From Marinobacter salicampi (lineage in GTDB: Bacteria > Pseudomonadota > Gammaproteobacteria > Pseudomonadales > Oleiphilaceae), in the NCBI RefSeq assembly GCF_011074795.1, contig NZ_JAAMPF010000036.1, positions 1 to 64,000 on the forward strand: 64,000 nucleotides of DNA, in the 5' to 3' direction. The notes beneath the pieces are model-generated. The model ran no database searches, was not told the DNA's origin, and saw nothing but the letters and a program-made list of their open reading frames with translations. The position numbers and the translations under genes were made by a program. This document shows, piece by piece, positions 53,923 through 62,125 of the stretch (the stretch's first letter is position 1; each line of letters begins with the position of its first letter).

Positions 53923-55587
53923 ATGACATTTACTCGCCACTACGCCGTTTGGCCGAAAGAGTTACCCAAGAGCATGGCGCTGCCACGGACCAGCCTGGTG
54001 ACAAACCTTGAGATTTCGGCGCTACGTTACCCGGACCGCACCGCCATCATTTTCTATGATGCCCCGATCACCTACAGCAAACTGTTGCAGGAAGTGGAGG
54101 CGATGGCCGGCTACCTGCAGTCCGAGGGCGTCAAAAAAGGCGATCGGGTACTGCTGTACATGCAGAATTCTCCCCAGTATGTGGTTTCCTATTACGCCAT
54201 TCTTCGAGCCGATGCGGTGGTAATCCCCATAAACCCGATGAACCGGGCGGCGGAGCTGGAGCATTATGTGGCCGATACCCGTGCCCGCCTGTGTCTGGCC
54301 GGGCAGGAGCTGACCGGCTATATCGCCCCGCTGCTGGATACCACCGATCTGGAACAGGTCGTGGTGGCCTCCTACTCCACCTACATTAAGGCGGATACGG
54401 ATCTGGATCTGCCAAAGGAAGTGGCTGCCCCGGCCTGGTCCCAAAACGTCCCCGGGGTGATCCCATGGGAACAGGCACTGGCAGAGAACCGGCAGCCCAC
54501 CGCCCGCACAGCGGGCCCGGATGATCTGGCCGTGATTCCCTACAGTTCCGGAACCACCGGCGCGCCGAAGGGTTGCATGCACACCCACCACAGCGTGATG
54601 GCAACTGCCGTGCACCGGGCGTTCTGGAATCTCAGCACCGCCAACACCGTGCAGTTGGCCACCCTGCCGTTCTTCCACGTCACCGGCATGACCGGGTCCA
54701 TGAACAGCCCCATCTACAGCGGTTCTTGCTTCGTGATCATGACCCGCTGGGATCGCACCACCGCGGCCCGGCTTATTGAGCGCTACCAGGTTACCGGCTG
54801 GACCAACATCGTCACCATGGCGGTGGACTTCCTGTCGAACCCGGACATCGGCCAGTACGATCTGAGCAGTCTCAACACCATTGGCGGCGGTGGAGCTGCG
54901 ATGCCCGAATCGGTGGCGGCCAAGCTCAAGAACATGACCGGGCTGGACTACATCGAAGGCTATGGCCTGTCAGAAACCATGGCGGCTACCCATATCAACC
55001 CCCCCAACCGTCCCAAGCCCCAGTGCCTGGGCATACCGGTATTTGATGTGGACAGCCGGATTATTGATCTGGAGACCCTGGAAGAGAAAGGGCCGGGCGA
55101 AGTGGGTGAAATTGTCTCCCACGGTCCCCAGGTTACCCAGGGCTACTGGAACCGTCCGGCAGACACCGAAGCGGCCTTTGTGGAAATCGACGGCAAGCGC
55201 TTCTTCCGGACCGGCGATCTCGCCTACTACGATGAAGAGGGCTATTTCTTCATGGTGGACCGGGTCAAACGGATGATTAACGCATCCGGCTTCAAGGTGT
55301 GGCCCTCGGAAGTGGAAGCGCTGATGTACCATCACCCCGCCATCCACGAAGTCTGCGTCATTTCCTCGCCCCATCCCAAGCGAGGGGAGACTGTGAAGGC
55401 CTGCATCGTGCTGGTGCCCGGGGCGGACGCCACAACCGAGGCGGATATTGCCAGCTGGTGCAAGGAGCAGATGGCGGCGTACAAGGTGCCTGAAATCATT
55501 GAATTTGTGGACGAGTTACAAAAATCACCCACAGGCAAGCTGATGTGGCGGGCTTTGCAGGAAGAGGAGTGGAAGTCACAGGGCTGA
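53923..55587 (+). CDS. Long/medium-chain acyl-CoA synthetase-like ligase
   Basis: 554 residues from ATG 53923 (AGGATAAGGGGA ribosome site). The upstream extension of the frame is shadow over surE. The P-loop-type motif YSSGTTGAPKGC is at about 206-217, GYGLSETMAATH near 346, and the hinge/Lys region FKVWPSEVE and SPTGKLMWR near 455 and 540. It activates a fatty or related acid; it is the last gene of the plus-strand cluster and ends at a strong terminator. Confidence 0.93.
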   Translation: MTFTRHYAVWPKELPKSMALPRTSLVTNLEISALRYPDRTAIIFYDAPITYSKLLQEVEAMAGYLQSEGVKKGDRVLLYMQNSPQYVVSYYAILRADAVVIPINPMNRAAELEHYVADTRARLCLAGQELTGYIAPLLDTTDLEQVVVASYSTYIKADTDLDLPKEVAAPAWSQNVPGVIPWEQALAENRQPTARTAGPDDLAVIPYSSGTTGAPKGCMHTHHSVMATAVHRAFWNLSTANTVQLATLPFFHVTGMTGSMNSPIYSGSCFVIMTRWDRTTAARLIERYQVTGWTNIVTMAVDFLSNPDIGQYDLSSLNTIGGGGAAMPESVAAKLKNMTGLDYIEGYGLSETMAATHINPPNRPKPQCLGIPVFDVDSRIIDLETLEEKGPGEVGEIVSHGPQVTQGYWNRPADTEAAFVEIDGKRFFRTGDLAYYDEEGYFFMVDRVKRMINASGFKVWPSEVEALMYHHPAIHEVCVISSPHPKRGETVKACIVLVPGADATTEADIASWCKEQMAAYKVPEIIEFVDELQKSPTGKLMWRALQEEEWKSQG

Positions 55588-55620
55588 CCGAGCTCGCCCG
55601 CGGGCGATTGGCCGGTGAAT

Positions 55621-55647
55621 AAAAAAGGGGCCCCAGGCCCCTTTTTT
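55621..55647. terminator. Intrinsic terminator, bidirectional, between convergent gene clusters
   Basis: AAAAAAGGGGCC/GGCCCCTTTTTT, a perfect 12-bp stem with a 3-base loop and T-runs on both strands. It lies 33 bases after the ligase stop and 18 bases before the end of the convergent MaoC gene, and so separates the two acyl-CoA clusters. Confidence 0.93.
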
Positions 55648-55665
55648 ATTCCTCTGCAAAGCTCG

Positions 55666-56121
55666 TCACGCCACGTACATCACCAGATTCTCTGCCACAC
55701 AGCCAGGCCTGCTTTCGCCCTCAATCTCTAAGGTGGTTTTGTAGGTAGCCAGAAAGCGCTGCCCGTCCAGGGGGGTCACATCCATCAGTTCCATTTTGCT
55801 CCGTATCCTCGACCCTGATTTGACAGCCGAGGGTAAACGCAGCTTGTTGATGCCGTAATTGATACTGGCGCTTTTGCCCTGAACATTGATCACCTGCTGG
55901 TTCAGCAGGGGAATCAGTGACACGGTCAGGAAGCCATGAGCCACCGGACTCTTCCAGGGCGACTCCCGTTCTGCCCGTTCCACATCCACATGGATCCACT
56001 GATGATCCCCGGTGGCGTCGGCGAAGGCCTGGATCATCTCCTGGCTGACGGTTTTCCAGGGACTGTGGCCGATCACCGAGCCGGTGTGTTTATGCAAGTC
56101 TTTCAGATCAACCGTCAGCAT
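55666..56121 (-). CDS. MaoC-like enoyl-CoA hydratase
   Basis: 151 residues of the MaoC hot-dog hydratase family. The hydratase motif AFADATGDHQWIHVD (about 31-45), with catalytic Asp and His, is complete, and the following PVAHGFLTVSLIP is the expected second segment. It hydrates an enoyl-CoA to 3-hydroxyacyl-CoA. Last gene of the minus-strand cluster; 57 bases from the aldolase gene. Confidence 0.92.
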   Translation of the reverse strand: MLTVDLKDLHKHTGSVIGHSPWKTVSQEMIQAFADATGDHQWIHVDVERAERESPWKSPVAHGFLTVSLIPLLNQQVINVQGKSASINYGINKLRLPSAVKSGSRIRSKMELMDVTPLDGQRFLATYKTTLEIEGESRPGCVAENLVMYVA

Positions 56122-56178
56122 GATTGTGTCCTGTTCCTTGGTTTTAATAGGGTTACCAACTGGCGTATAGCTCAGGCG

Positions 56179-56940
56179 CTAGACCGCGTAGCCGGGATTC
56201 TTGCTGTCCAGCAGCCGAACCAGTGCCGGCCAGGTCAGGGCAGATGCCCGGCCGAGAGACTGGGACTGGTCCGCTGTCGTCCTGATGGCCTGCTCTGAGG
56301 GCAGATGGGTTGGGCCGCAGCTCTGGGCCTTGACCTGAATCTCACAGGCCTTCATCAGGAAGTAGAGATAGGTGAAGGTCTCAGGCACATCCCTGCCTGC
56401 GGTCAGCACGCCGTGGTTACGCAGAATCATCATGGATTTGTCACCGAGATCGGCAATCAGCCGCTCCCGCTCATCAAGATCAAGGGCGACGCCTTCATAG
56501 TCGTGGTAGCTCAGGTGATTCAGGCAGAGCATGGCCGTCTGGCTCAGAGGCAACAGGCCATCACGGTGGGCGGATACCGCGACCCCATCCGGCGCGTGCA
56601 GGTGCATCACCGCGCCGGCGTCTTCCCGGCCCATGTGTACGGCACTGTGGATGGTGAAACCGGCCGGGTTTACGCGGCTGAGGCCGCCGGACTCCACTAC
56701 CTGTCCCTCTTTGTCCACCTTCACCAGGGATGATGCGGTAATCTCGTGGAACAGCAGGCCGTAGGGGTTGATCAGGAAATGGTGATCCGGCCCCGGTACC
56801 CTTGCCGACAGGTGAGTGAACACCAGATCGTCCCAGCCGAACAGGGCCACCAGGCGATAGGCTGCGGCGAGCTCGGTACGCACCTGCCACTCGGCTTTCC
56901 TGAGGTCCCGGTCTTCTGACTGATCGCTTGTTGCTGTCAT
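56179..56940 (-). CDS. Class II aldolase/adducin-family protein
   Basis: 253 residues from ATG 56940 (GGGGAGC ribosome site). The class II aldolase fold is seen in FGWDDLVFTHLSARVPG, a His-rich zinc site region MHLHAPDGVAV (two His) and RNHGVLTAG (third His). Characterised members cleave phosphorylated aldoses, but close relatives in acyl-CoA clusters are uncharacterised. It lies between a MaoC hydratase and an acyl-CoA dehydrogenase, so a retro-aldol step on a CoA ester or a related acid is possible (inference). Confidence 0.88.
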   Translation of the reverse strand: MTATSDQSEDRDLRKAEWQVRTELAAAYRLVALFGWDDLVFTHLSARVPGPDHHFLINPYGLLFHEITASSLVKVDKEGQVVESGGLSRVNPAGFTIHSAVHMGREDAGAVMHLHAPDGVAVSAHRDGLLPLSQTAMLCLNHLSYHDYEGVALDLDERERLIADLGDKSMMILRNHGVLTAGRDVPETFTYLYFLMKACEIQVKAQSCGPTHLPSEQAIRTTADQSQSLGRASALTWPALVRLLDSKNPGYAV

Positions 56941-57058
56941 GATGATGCTCCCCGTGAACATGTATTGTATTGCACTGCACAAAAAAGGGGCAGCTGATGC
57001 CACCCCAAAAAGACCCCCTGCTGGATCAGGAGATCCTGGGCTACAAGTGCGCAGCCCC

Positions 57059-58201
57059 TTAACCTGCCTGCAACAGGCTGGCAAAAGCCTCGAGGTGATG
57101 ATCATCATCACCCAGCTGGTGGTTGATCAGAATCAGTCGCTTGGCGTAGTGGGCAAAGCTGTATTCCCAGGTCATGCCAATGCCGCCATGCATCTGGATG
57201 CCGCTTTCGGAAATGAACTGTCCGGCGCGGCCAATGACGTTCTTGGCGGCAGCCAGCACGCGCCGGCGCTCGGTGCTCTGTTCGTTGTCAGCCACGCTGG
57301 CGGCGAGAATGGCCATGGATCGGGCCTGTTCAAGCTCTGACATCATATCCACCATTCGGTGCTGCAACACCTGGAAGCTACCAATGGGCACGCCAAACTG
57401 CTTGCGCTGCTTGAGGTAGTCCAGCGTCAGCTTGTTGGCTTCCTCCATGCAGCCGACAGCCTCGGCACATAGAGCGGCAATGGCACGACCAGCCTGGTAC
57501 TCGATCACGGGCCCGGCCTTGCCTTCATCGCCAAGCAGCGCGTCCGCGCTCAGTCTGACGTTGTCCAGGAAAACATCACAGCCTTTCGCGCCGTCGTTAG
57601 TGGGGTAGCTGCGACGCTCGACACCGTCGACCTTTGGGTCGATGGCAAACAGGCTGAGGCCTTCCGCGGAATCACTGTCGCCGCTGGTACGGGCAGAGAC
57701 AACCAGCAAGCCTGCACTATGGCCGCCGATGACCACGGCCTTGCGTCCATTGAGCGTGTAGCCGTCGCCAGATCGCTCGGCACGGGTTTCTACCCTGTGC
57801 AGGTCGTAATGGCTCTGGGGTTCCTGTAGGGCGACAGCAACCTGTAGTTCGCCGCCGGCAATGCCAGGCAGCCAGTGGTCTTTCTGGTCGTCATTGCCCG
57901 CCTGACTGATCAGGCCGCCGCCCAGAATAACCGACTGCACGTAGGGTTCCAGGCACAGGCCCCGGCCCAACTCGGTCATCACCGACTGAACTTCCACACC
58001 GGTGCCGCCAAATCCACCCAGTTCCTCGGGGAAAGGCACCGCGGTAATACCCAGTTCACCCAGCTGTTTCCAGAAGTCCGCGCTGTAGCCAAGCTCAGTC
58101 TCGCTGAAGTCGAGGCGTTTCTCGAAACTGTACTCACCGCGAACCATGCGCGCCACGGTGTCTTGCAACATCTGTTGCTCTTCGTTGAGTTGGAAATCCA
58201 T
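57059..58201 (-). CDS. Acyl-CoA dehydrogenase, small-subunit (pimeloyl-CoA dehydrogenase type)
   Basis: 380 residues of the acyl-CoA dehydrogenase fold: FPEELGGFGGTGVE near 57, C-terminal GIQMHGGIGMTWEYSFAHYAKR. The middle FAD-binding segment is divergent (ALQEPQSHYD in place of the usual TEP motif), as in the small subunits of heteromeric dehydrogenases such as PimD or steroid-type FadE pairs. The larger partner is encoded 10 bases upstream. Probably acts on a dicarboxylic or cyclic acyl-CoA as a heteromer. Confidence 0.9.
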   Translation of the reverse strand: MDFQLNEEQQMLQDTVARMVRGEYSFEKRLDFSETELGYSADFWKQLGELGITAVPFPEELGGFGGTGVEVQSVMTELGRGLCLEPYVQSVILGGGLISQAGNDDQKDHWLPGIAGGELQVAVALQEPQSHYDLHRVETRAERSGDGYTLNGRKAVVIGGHSAGLLVVSARTSGDSDSAEGLSLFAIDPKVDGVERRSYPTNDGAKGCDVFLDNVRLSADALLGDEGKAGPVIEYQAGRAIAALCAEAVGCMEEANKLTLDYLKQRKQFGVPIGSFQVLQHRMVDMMSELEQARSMAILAASVADNEQSTERRRVLAAAKNVIGRAGQFISESGIQMHGGIGMTWEYSFAHYAKRLILINHQLGDDDHHLEAFASLLQAG

Positions 58202-58211
58202 GGTCGCCTCC

Positions 58212-59408
58212 TTAAAGCCCGAGTATCATTTTCGACACGATATTCTTCTGGATCTCGTTGGATCCGCCGAAAATCGAGAGCTTGCGGTTGTTGAAGTACT
58301 GGGGCGTGACCGGTGCCGCGTTCTCGTCGGAGAGGAACTCGCCGTCGTAATCCAGGCTCATTTCCTCCTCCACAAACGGCATGGCGTAAGCGCCCAGTGC
58401 GCGACGGGCCAGGTCGTTAATGGACTGACGGATTTCGGTGCCCTTGACCTTCAGCATGGAGCTCTCGGCGCCGGGCATACCGCCGCCTTCCACTGCTGCG
58501 ATGATGCGCAGGTTGCTTATGCCGGCGGCCAGAAGATCGATTTCCACCTTGGCAATACGCTGGCTGAAGGAGGGGTCCTCAAGCAGGGGTCGGCCGTTTT
58601 TCATGCGCCGTGAAGCCAGGTCTTTCAGGTGCTCGAGTGCCGCCTTGGACAGCCCGATGCCGGCCAGACCTGTGCGCTCGTATGTGAGCAGATACTTGGC
58701 GTAGGTCCAGCCCTTGTCCTCTTCGCCCACCAGGTTTTCCACCGGCACCTTCACGTTCTCGAAAAACACTTCGTTGACTTCGTGTTCGCCATCGAGGGTG
58801 ATGATCGGGCGTACGGCGATGCCCGGTGTTTCCATATCGATCAGCAGGAACGAGATGCCTTCCTGTTTCTTGACTTCGGTGTTGGTGCGGACCAGGCAGA
58901 AGATCATGTTGGCGTGCTGGCCCAGGGTGGTCCATGTCTTCTGGCCATTGACGATGTAGTGGTCGCCCTCACGCACTGCGCGGGTCTTCACAGAGGCCAG
59001 GTCAGAGCCGGCTCCGGGTTCCGAATAACCCTGGGCCCACCAGTCCTCGCCACTGAGAATGCGGGGCAGGTACTTTTGTTTCTGGTCTTCGTTGCCGAAC
59101 TTGATGATCACCGGAGCCACCATATTCACCCCGAACGGGACAGTGCGGGGCACACCATAACGGCAGGATTCGTCGTCCCAGATGTGCTTCTGCACGGGCG
59201 ACCACTTCACACCGCCGTATTCTTCCGGCCAGTGGGTGGCATACCAGCCCTGGCCGGAGAGAATCTTCTGCCAGCGCTGATGGTCTTCTTTGGTCAGCTT
59301 CTTGAAACCCTTGACCTTGGCGGCGATGTCTTCGGGCAGATTCTCATCAAGAAAGGCCCGGACTTCGTCCCGAAACGCCAGTTCGTCGGCGGTGTAGTTC
59401 ATGTCCAT
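58212..59408 (-). CDS. Acyl-CoA dehydrogenase, large-subunit (pimeloyl-CoA dehydrogenase type)
   Basis: 398 residues. The FAD/substrate motif GYSEPGAGSDLASVKTRA is at about 126-143, WTTLGQHANM near 158, and C-terminal IFGGSNEIQKNIVSKMILGL is typical. In the usual alignment the catalytic Glu or its replacement lies in LTYERTGLAGIG. Paired with the divergent subunit 10 bases downstream, it fits heteromeric acyl-CoA dehydrogenases (PimC-like). ATG 59402 is an alternative start. Its 5' side is 79 bases from the glutaryl-CoA dehydrogenase gene. Confidence 0.92.
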   Translation of the reverse strand: MDMNYTADELAFRDEVRAFLDENLPEDIAAKVKGFKKLTKEDHQRWQKILSGQGWYATHWPEEYGGVKWSPVQKHIWDDESCRYGVPRTVPFGVNMVAPVIIKFGNEDQKQKYLPRILSGEDWWAQGYSEPGAGSDLASVKTRAVREGDHYIVNGQKTWTTLGQHANMIFCLVRTNTEVKKQEGISFLLIDMETPGIAVRPIITLDGEHEVNEVFFENVKVPVENLVGEEDKGWTYAKYLLTYERTGLAGIGLSKAALEHLKDLASRRMKNGRPLLEDPSFSQRIAKVEIDLLAAGISNLRIIAAVEGGGMPGAESSMLKVKGTEIRQSINDLARRALGAYAMPFVEEEMSLDYDGEFLSDENAAPVTPQYFNNRKLSIFGGSNEIQKNIVSKMILGL

Positions 59409-59487
59409 GGATAAAACCTCCCGGTCTGTCTCGTTTGACGTCTATAACTGTGCGACGCCGGCCTGGGCCGGCTGCGCGTTAACATGA

Positions 59488-60660
59488 TCAGCCAGGGACA
59501 AAGGCGGCAATGCCGGTCTGCCCGCGACCCAGAATCAGGGCGTGGACATCGTGGGTGCCTTCGTACGTATTCACTGCTTCCAGGTTCATGACGTGGCGGA
59601 TCACGTGGTATTCGTCGGCGATGCCGTTACCACCGTGCATGTCACGGGCGACCCGGGCAATGTCCAGAGATTTGCCGCAGTTGTTGCGCTTCATCAGGGA
59701 AATGGCGTCCGGCGAGGCTTCGCCCGCGTCCATCAGCCGACCCAGCTGTAAGGCGCCCTGAAGGCCCAGGGTGATCTCGGTCTGCATGTCCACCAGCTTC
59801 TTCTGGATCAGCTGGTTGGCGGCCAGGGGCTTGCCGAACTGCTTGCGCTCCAGGGTGTAGTTGCGGGCCGCGTGCCAGCAGAACTCGGCGGCACCCAGGG
59901 AGCCCCAGCTGATGCCGTAACGGGCCTTGTTGAGACAGCTGAACGGGCCTTTCAGACCTTCCACGTCGAGCTTGTTTTCGTCCGGGCAGAAAACCTCGTC
60001 CATGAAAATGGAGCCGGTCTCAGAGGCACGCAGTGAGAACTTGCCCTCGATCTTGGGTGCATCCAGGCCCTTGGCGCCGCGCTCCAGCACAAAACCGGTA
60101 ACCTTGCCGTCGAGTTTGCCCCAGACCACAAACACATCGGCAATCGGCGAGTTGGTGATCCAGGTCTTGGAACCACTCACCAGATAGCCACCGTCGACTT
60201 TCTTGGCACGTGTTTCCATGCCGCTCGGGTCGGAGCCATGGTTGGGCTCGGTCAGGCCGAAGCAACCCACCAGTTCGCCGGAAGCCAGCTTGGGCAGCAC
60301 CCGCTTTTTCAGCGCTTCCTGACCAAACGAATGGATCGGATGCATAACCAGTGAGGACTGCACCGAAAGGGCAGAACGGTAGGCTGAGTCAACCCGTTCC
60401 ACTTCCCGGGCGATCAGCCCGTAGCAGACGTGGTTGAGGCCGGGGCCGCCGTATTCTTCCGGCAGAGTGGCGCCGAGCATGCCCAGATCACCCATGTCGG
60501 TGAAGATGGACCGGTCGAACTTCTCGTGACGGTTGGCCTGGACAATGCCGGGCATCAGGCGCTGGTCGCAGAAAGATCGGATGCTGTCGCGAACCTGACG
60601 TTCGGTTTCATCCAGTTGCTTGTCAAAGTGCAGCAGGTCATCCCAGGGTGCGGAAGCCAT
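59488..60660 (-). CDS. gcdH: Glutaryl-CoA dehydrogenase
   Basis: 390 residues. REVERVDSAYRSALSVQSSLVMHPI (about 86-110) holds the Arg that binds the substrate's second carboxylate in glutaryl-CoA dehydrogenase. GLTEPNHGSDPSGMETRA is the FAD/substrate loop, and the catalytic Glu367 is in YEGTHDVHALILGRGQTG. It oxidises and decarboxylates glutaryl-CoA to crotonyl-CoA, passing electrons to ETF. This points to dicarboxylic-acid or lysine/aromatic-ring degradation in the cluster. Thiolase lies 66 bases upstream. Confidence 0.94.
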   Translation of the reverse strand: MASAPWDDLLHFDKQLDETERQVRDSIRSFCDQRLMPGIVQANRHEKFDRSIFTDMGDLGMLGATLPEEYGGPGLNHVCYGLIAREVERVDSAYRSALSVQSSLVMHPIHSFGQEALKKRVLPKLASGELVGCFGLTEPNHGSDPSGMETRAKKVDGGYLVSGSKTWITNSPIADVFVVWGKLDGKVTGFVLERGAKGLDAPKIEGKFSLRASETGSIFMDEVFCPDENKLDVEGLKGPFSCLNKARYGISWGSLGAAEFCWHAARNYTLERKQFGKPLAANQLIQKKLVDMQTEITLGLQGALQLGRLMDAGEASPDAISLMKRNNCGKSLDIARVARDMHGGNGIADEYHVIRHVMNLEAVNTYEGTHDVHALILGRGQTGIAAFVPG

Positions 60661-60726
60661 AGTGTGTCTCCTCAGATAATTAGTCGGTTACTTTTTCAAT
60701 CGGAACCCGTTCAATCGGATGCTCTT

Positions 60727-61932
60727 TTAATCGGTAACCCGTTCAATAACAGCAGCAATGCCCTGGCCTACGCCAATGCACATGCTGATTAATGCGTAAC
60801 GGCCGCCGCTGCGCTCAAGCTGGCGGGTGGCCGTTAATGCGATGCGTGCACCGGAAGCCCCCAGGGGATGGCCGACAGCGATCGCACCGCCGTTGGGATT
60901 GAGCCGGGAATCCGTCGGGTCTATGCCCAGCCTGGTGGTACAGCCGAGAACCTGTGCGGCAAACGCCTCGTTGATCTCGATCACATCCATATCGTTGATG
61001 CTGAGACCGGCGCGGGCCAGGGCTTTTTCGCTGGCTGGCACCGGTCCGTAACCCATCACCTGTGGCGGTACACCGGCAATGGCTGCGGATACGATGCGGG
61101 CGCGGGGACGGATGCCCGCGCGCTCGCCGGCGTCAAGGGAGCCAATAAGCAGGGCCGCAGCGCCATCGTTTATTCCGGATGCATTGCCTGGTGTAACCAC
61201 GCCACCGTCGAACAGCGGGCGCAGTCCGGCCAAGGCCTCTACGGTGGATTGGGGGCGCGGATGCTCATCGGCGCTCACGCTCACCGGCGGTTTTTTTCGG
61301 CCCTGGGGTACCTCGACAGCAAGGATCTCGTCTTTATAGAAGCCTTCTTTAAGGGCGATGTCATAACGTGCCTGGCTCTGGGCAGCAAACCGGTCCACCA
61401 GCTCGCGGCTCAGGCCAAGCTCCCGGGCAATGTTGTCGGCTGTTTCGGGCATGGTGTCCGAGCCGAATTCCGCTTCGATACGCGGGTTGGGAAAGCGTGC
61501 GCCGATGGTGCTGTCGAAGGCGCGGAAGTCCCGGCTGAAAGGACTTTCGCTCTTGGCCATTACAAACGGGGCCCGGCTCATACTTTCCGCACCACCGGCC
61601 ACGAACAGCTCACCTTCGCCACAACGGATCGCCCGGGCTGCGTCAATAACGGCCGCAAGGCCGGAGCCACAGAGACGGTTGATGGTCAGACCGCCGGCTT
61701 CAACGGGCAGGCCGGCCAGAAGACCGGCATGACGGGCCAGGTTACGGGCATCTTCGCCGGCTTGGTTGGTGCAGCCGGCAATGACGTCTTCGTAGAGCTC
61801 CGGGGCGAAGGCATTACGCTCCACCAGGGCCTTTATGACGGTGGCCAACAGGTCATCGGGACGCACTTTGGCCAGGGCTCCGGCATGTCGACCGAAGGGG
61901 GTCCTTAGCCCGTCATAGATAAATGCGCTCAT
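60727..61932 (-). CDS. Acetyl-CoA C-acyltransferase (thiolase)
   Basis: 401 residues from ATG 61932 (GGGAG ribosome site). The nucleophile Cys is in NRLCGSGLAAVIDA (about 89-102), the His region is GGAIAVGHPLGASGAR near 350, and the second Cys is in MCIGVGQG near the C-terminus. It cleaves 3-ketoacyl-CoA with CoA; the sequence resembles PcaF/FadA-type thiolases. First gene of the minus-strand cluster, so the promoter region is 61933-62125. Confidence 0.94.
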   Translation of the reverse strand: MSAFIYDGLRTPFGRHAGALAKVRPDDLLATVIKALVERNAFAPELYEDVIAGCTNQAGEDARNLARHAGLLAGLPVEAGGLTINRLCGSGLAAVIDAARAIRCGEGELFVAGGAESMSRAPFVMAKSESPFSRDFRAFDSTIGARFPNPRIEAEFGSDTMPETADNIARELGLSRELVDRFAAQSQARYDIALKEGFYKDEILAVEVPQGRKKPPVSVSADEHPRPQSTVEALAGLRPLFDGGVVTPGNASGINDGAAALLIGSLDAGERAGIRPRARIVSAAIAGVPPQVMGYGPVPASEKALARAGLSINDMDVIEINEAFAAQVLGCTTRLGIDPTDSRLNPNGGAIAVGHPLGASGARIALTATRQLERSGGRYALISMCIGVGQGIAAVIERVTD

Positions 61933-62025
61933 GGCATCTCCCGTTTCGTCAGACAAGTCTATTGTGGTCCTACTGCTATAGAGAAGAAAGGATCCAAGCT
62001 TGTCATGTCATTAATGTTGATATAG

Positions 62026-62060
62026 TTTCGTATAGCGGAATTAAGTTTTGTATATCGAGT
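62026..62060. promoter_or_regulatory. Two tandem operator-like motifs upstream of the thiolase gene
   Basis: TTTCGTATAGCGGAA (62026-62040) and TTTTGTATATCGAGT (62046-62060) are spaced 20 bases apart. Both approximate the palindrome TTCCGCATAGCGGAA used by IclR-type regulators. Placement in the divergent gap suggests control of the acyl-CoA cluster and/or the plus-strand membrane protein. No IclR gene is in the window. Confidence 0.45.
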
Positions 62061-62125
62061 TATAAAGACTAATCCGGGGTTGTGTGAAATGCAACCGATA
62101 CCACCGTCGAGGACGTGAATCTTTT

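Noticed and set aside
48468..55587. Antibiotic-resistance (aminoglycoside kinase) reading of the APH gene
   Set aside because: The sequence and neighbours match the ACAD10/11 kinase type, not aminoglycoside kinases.
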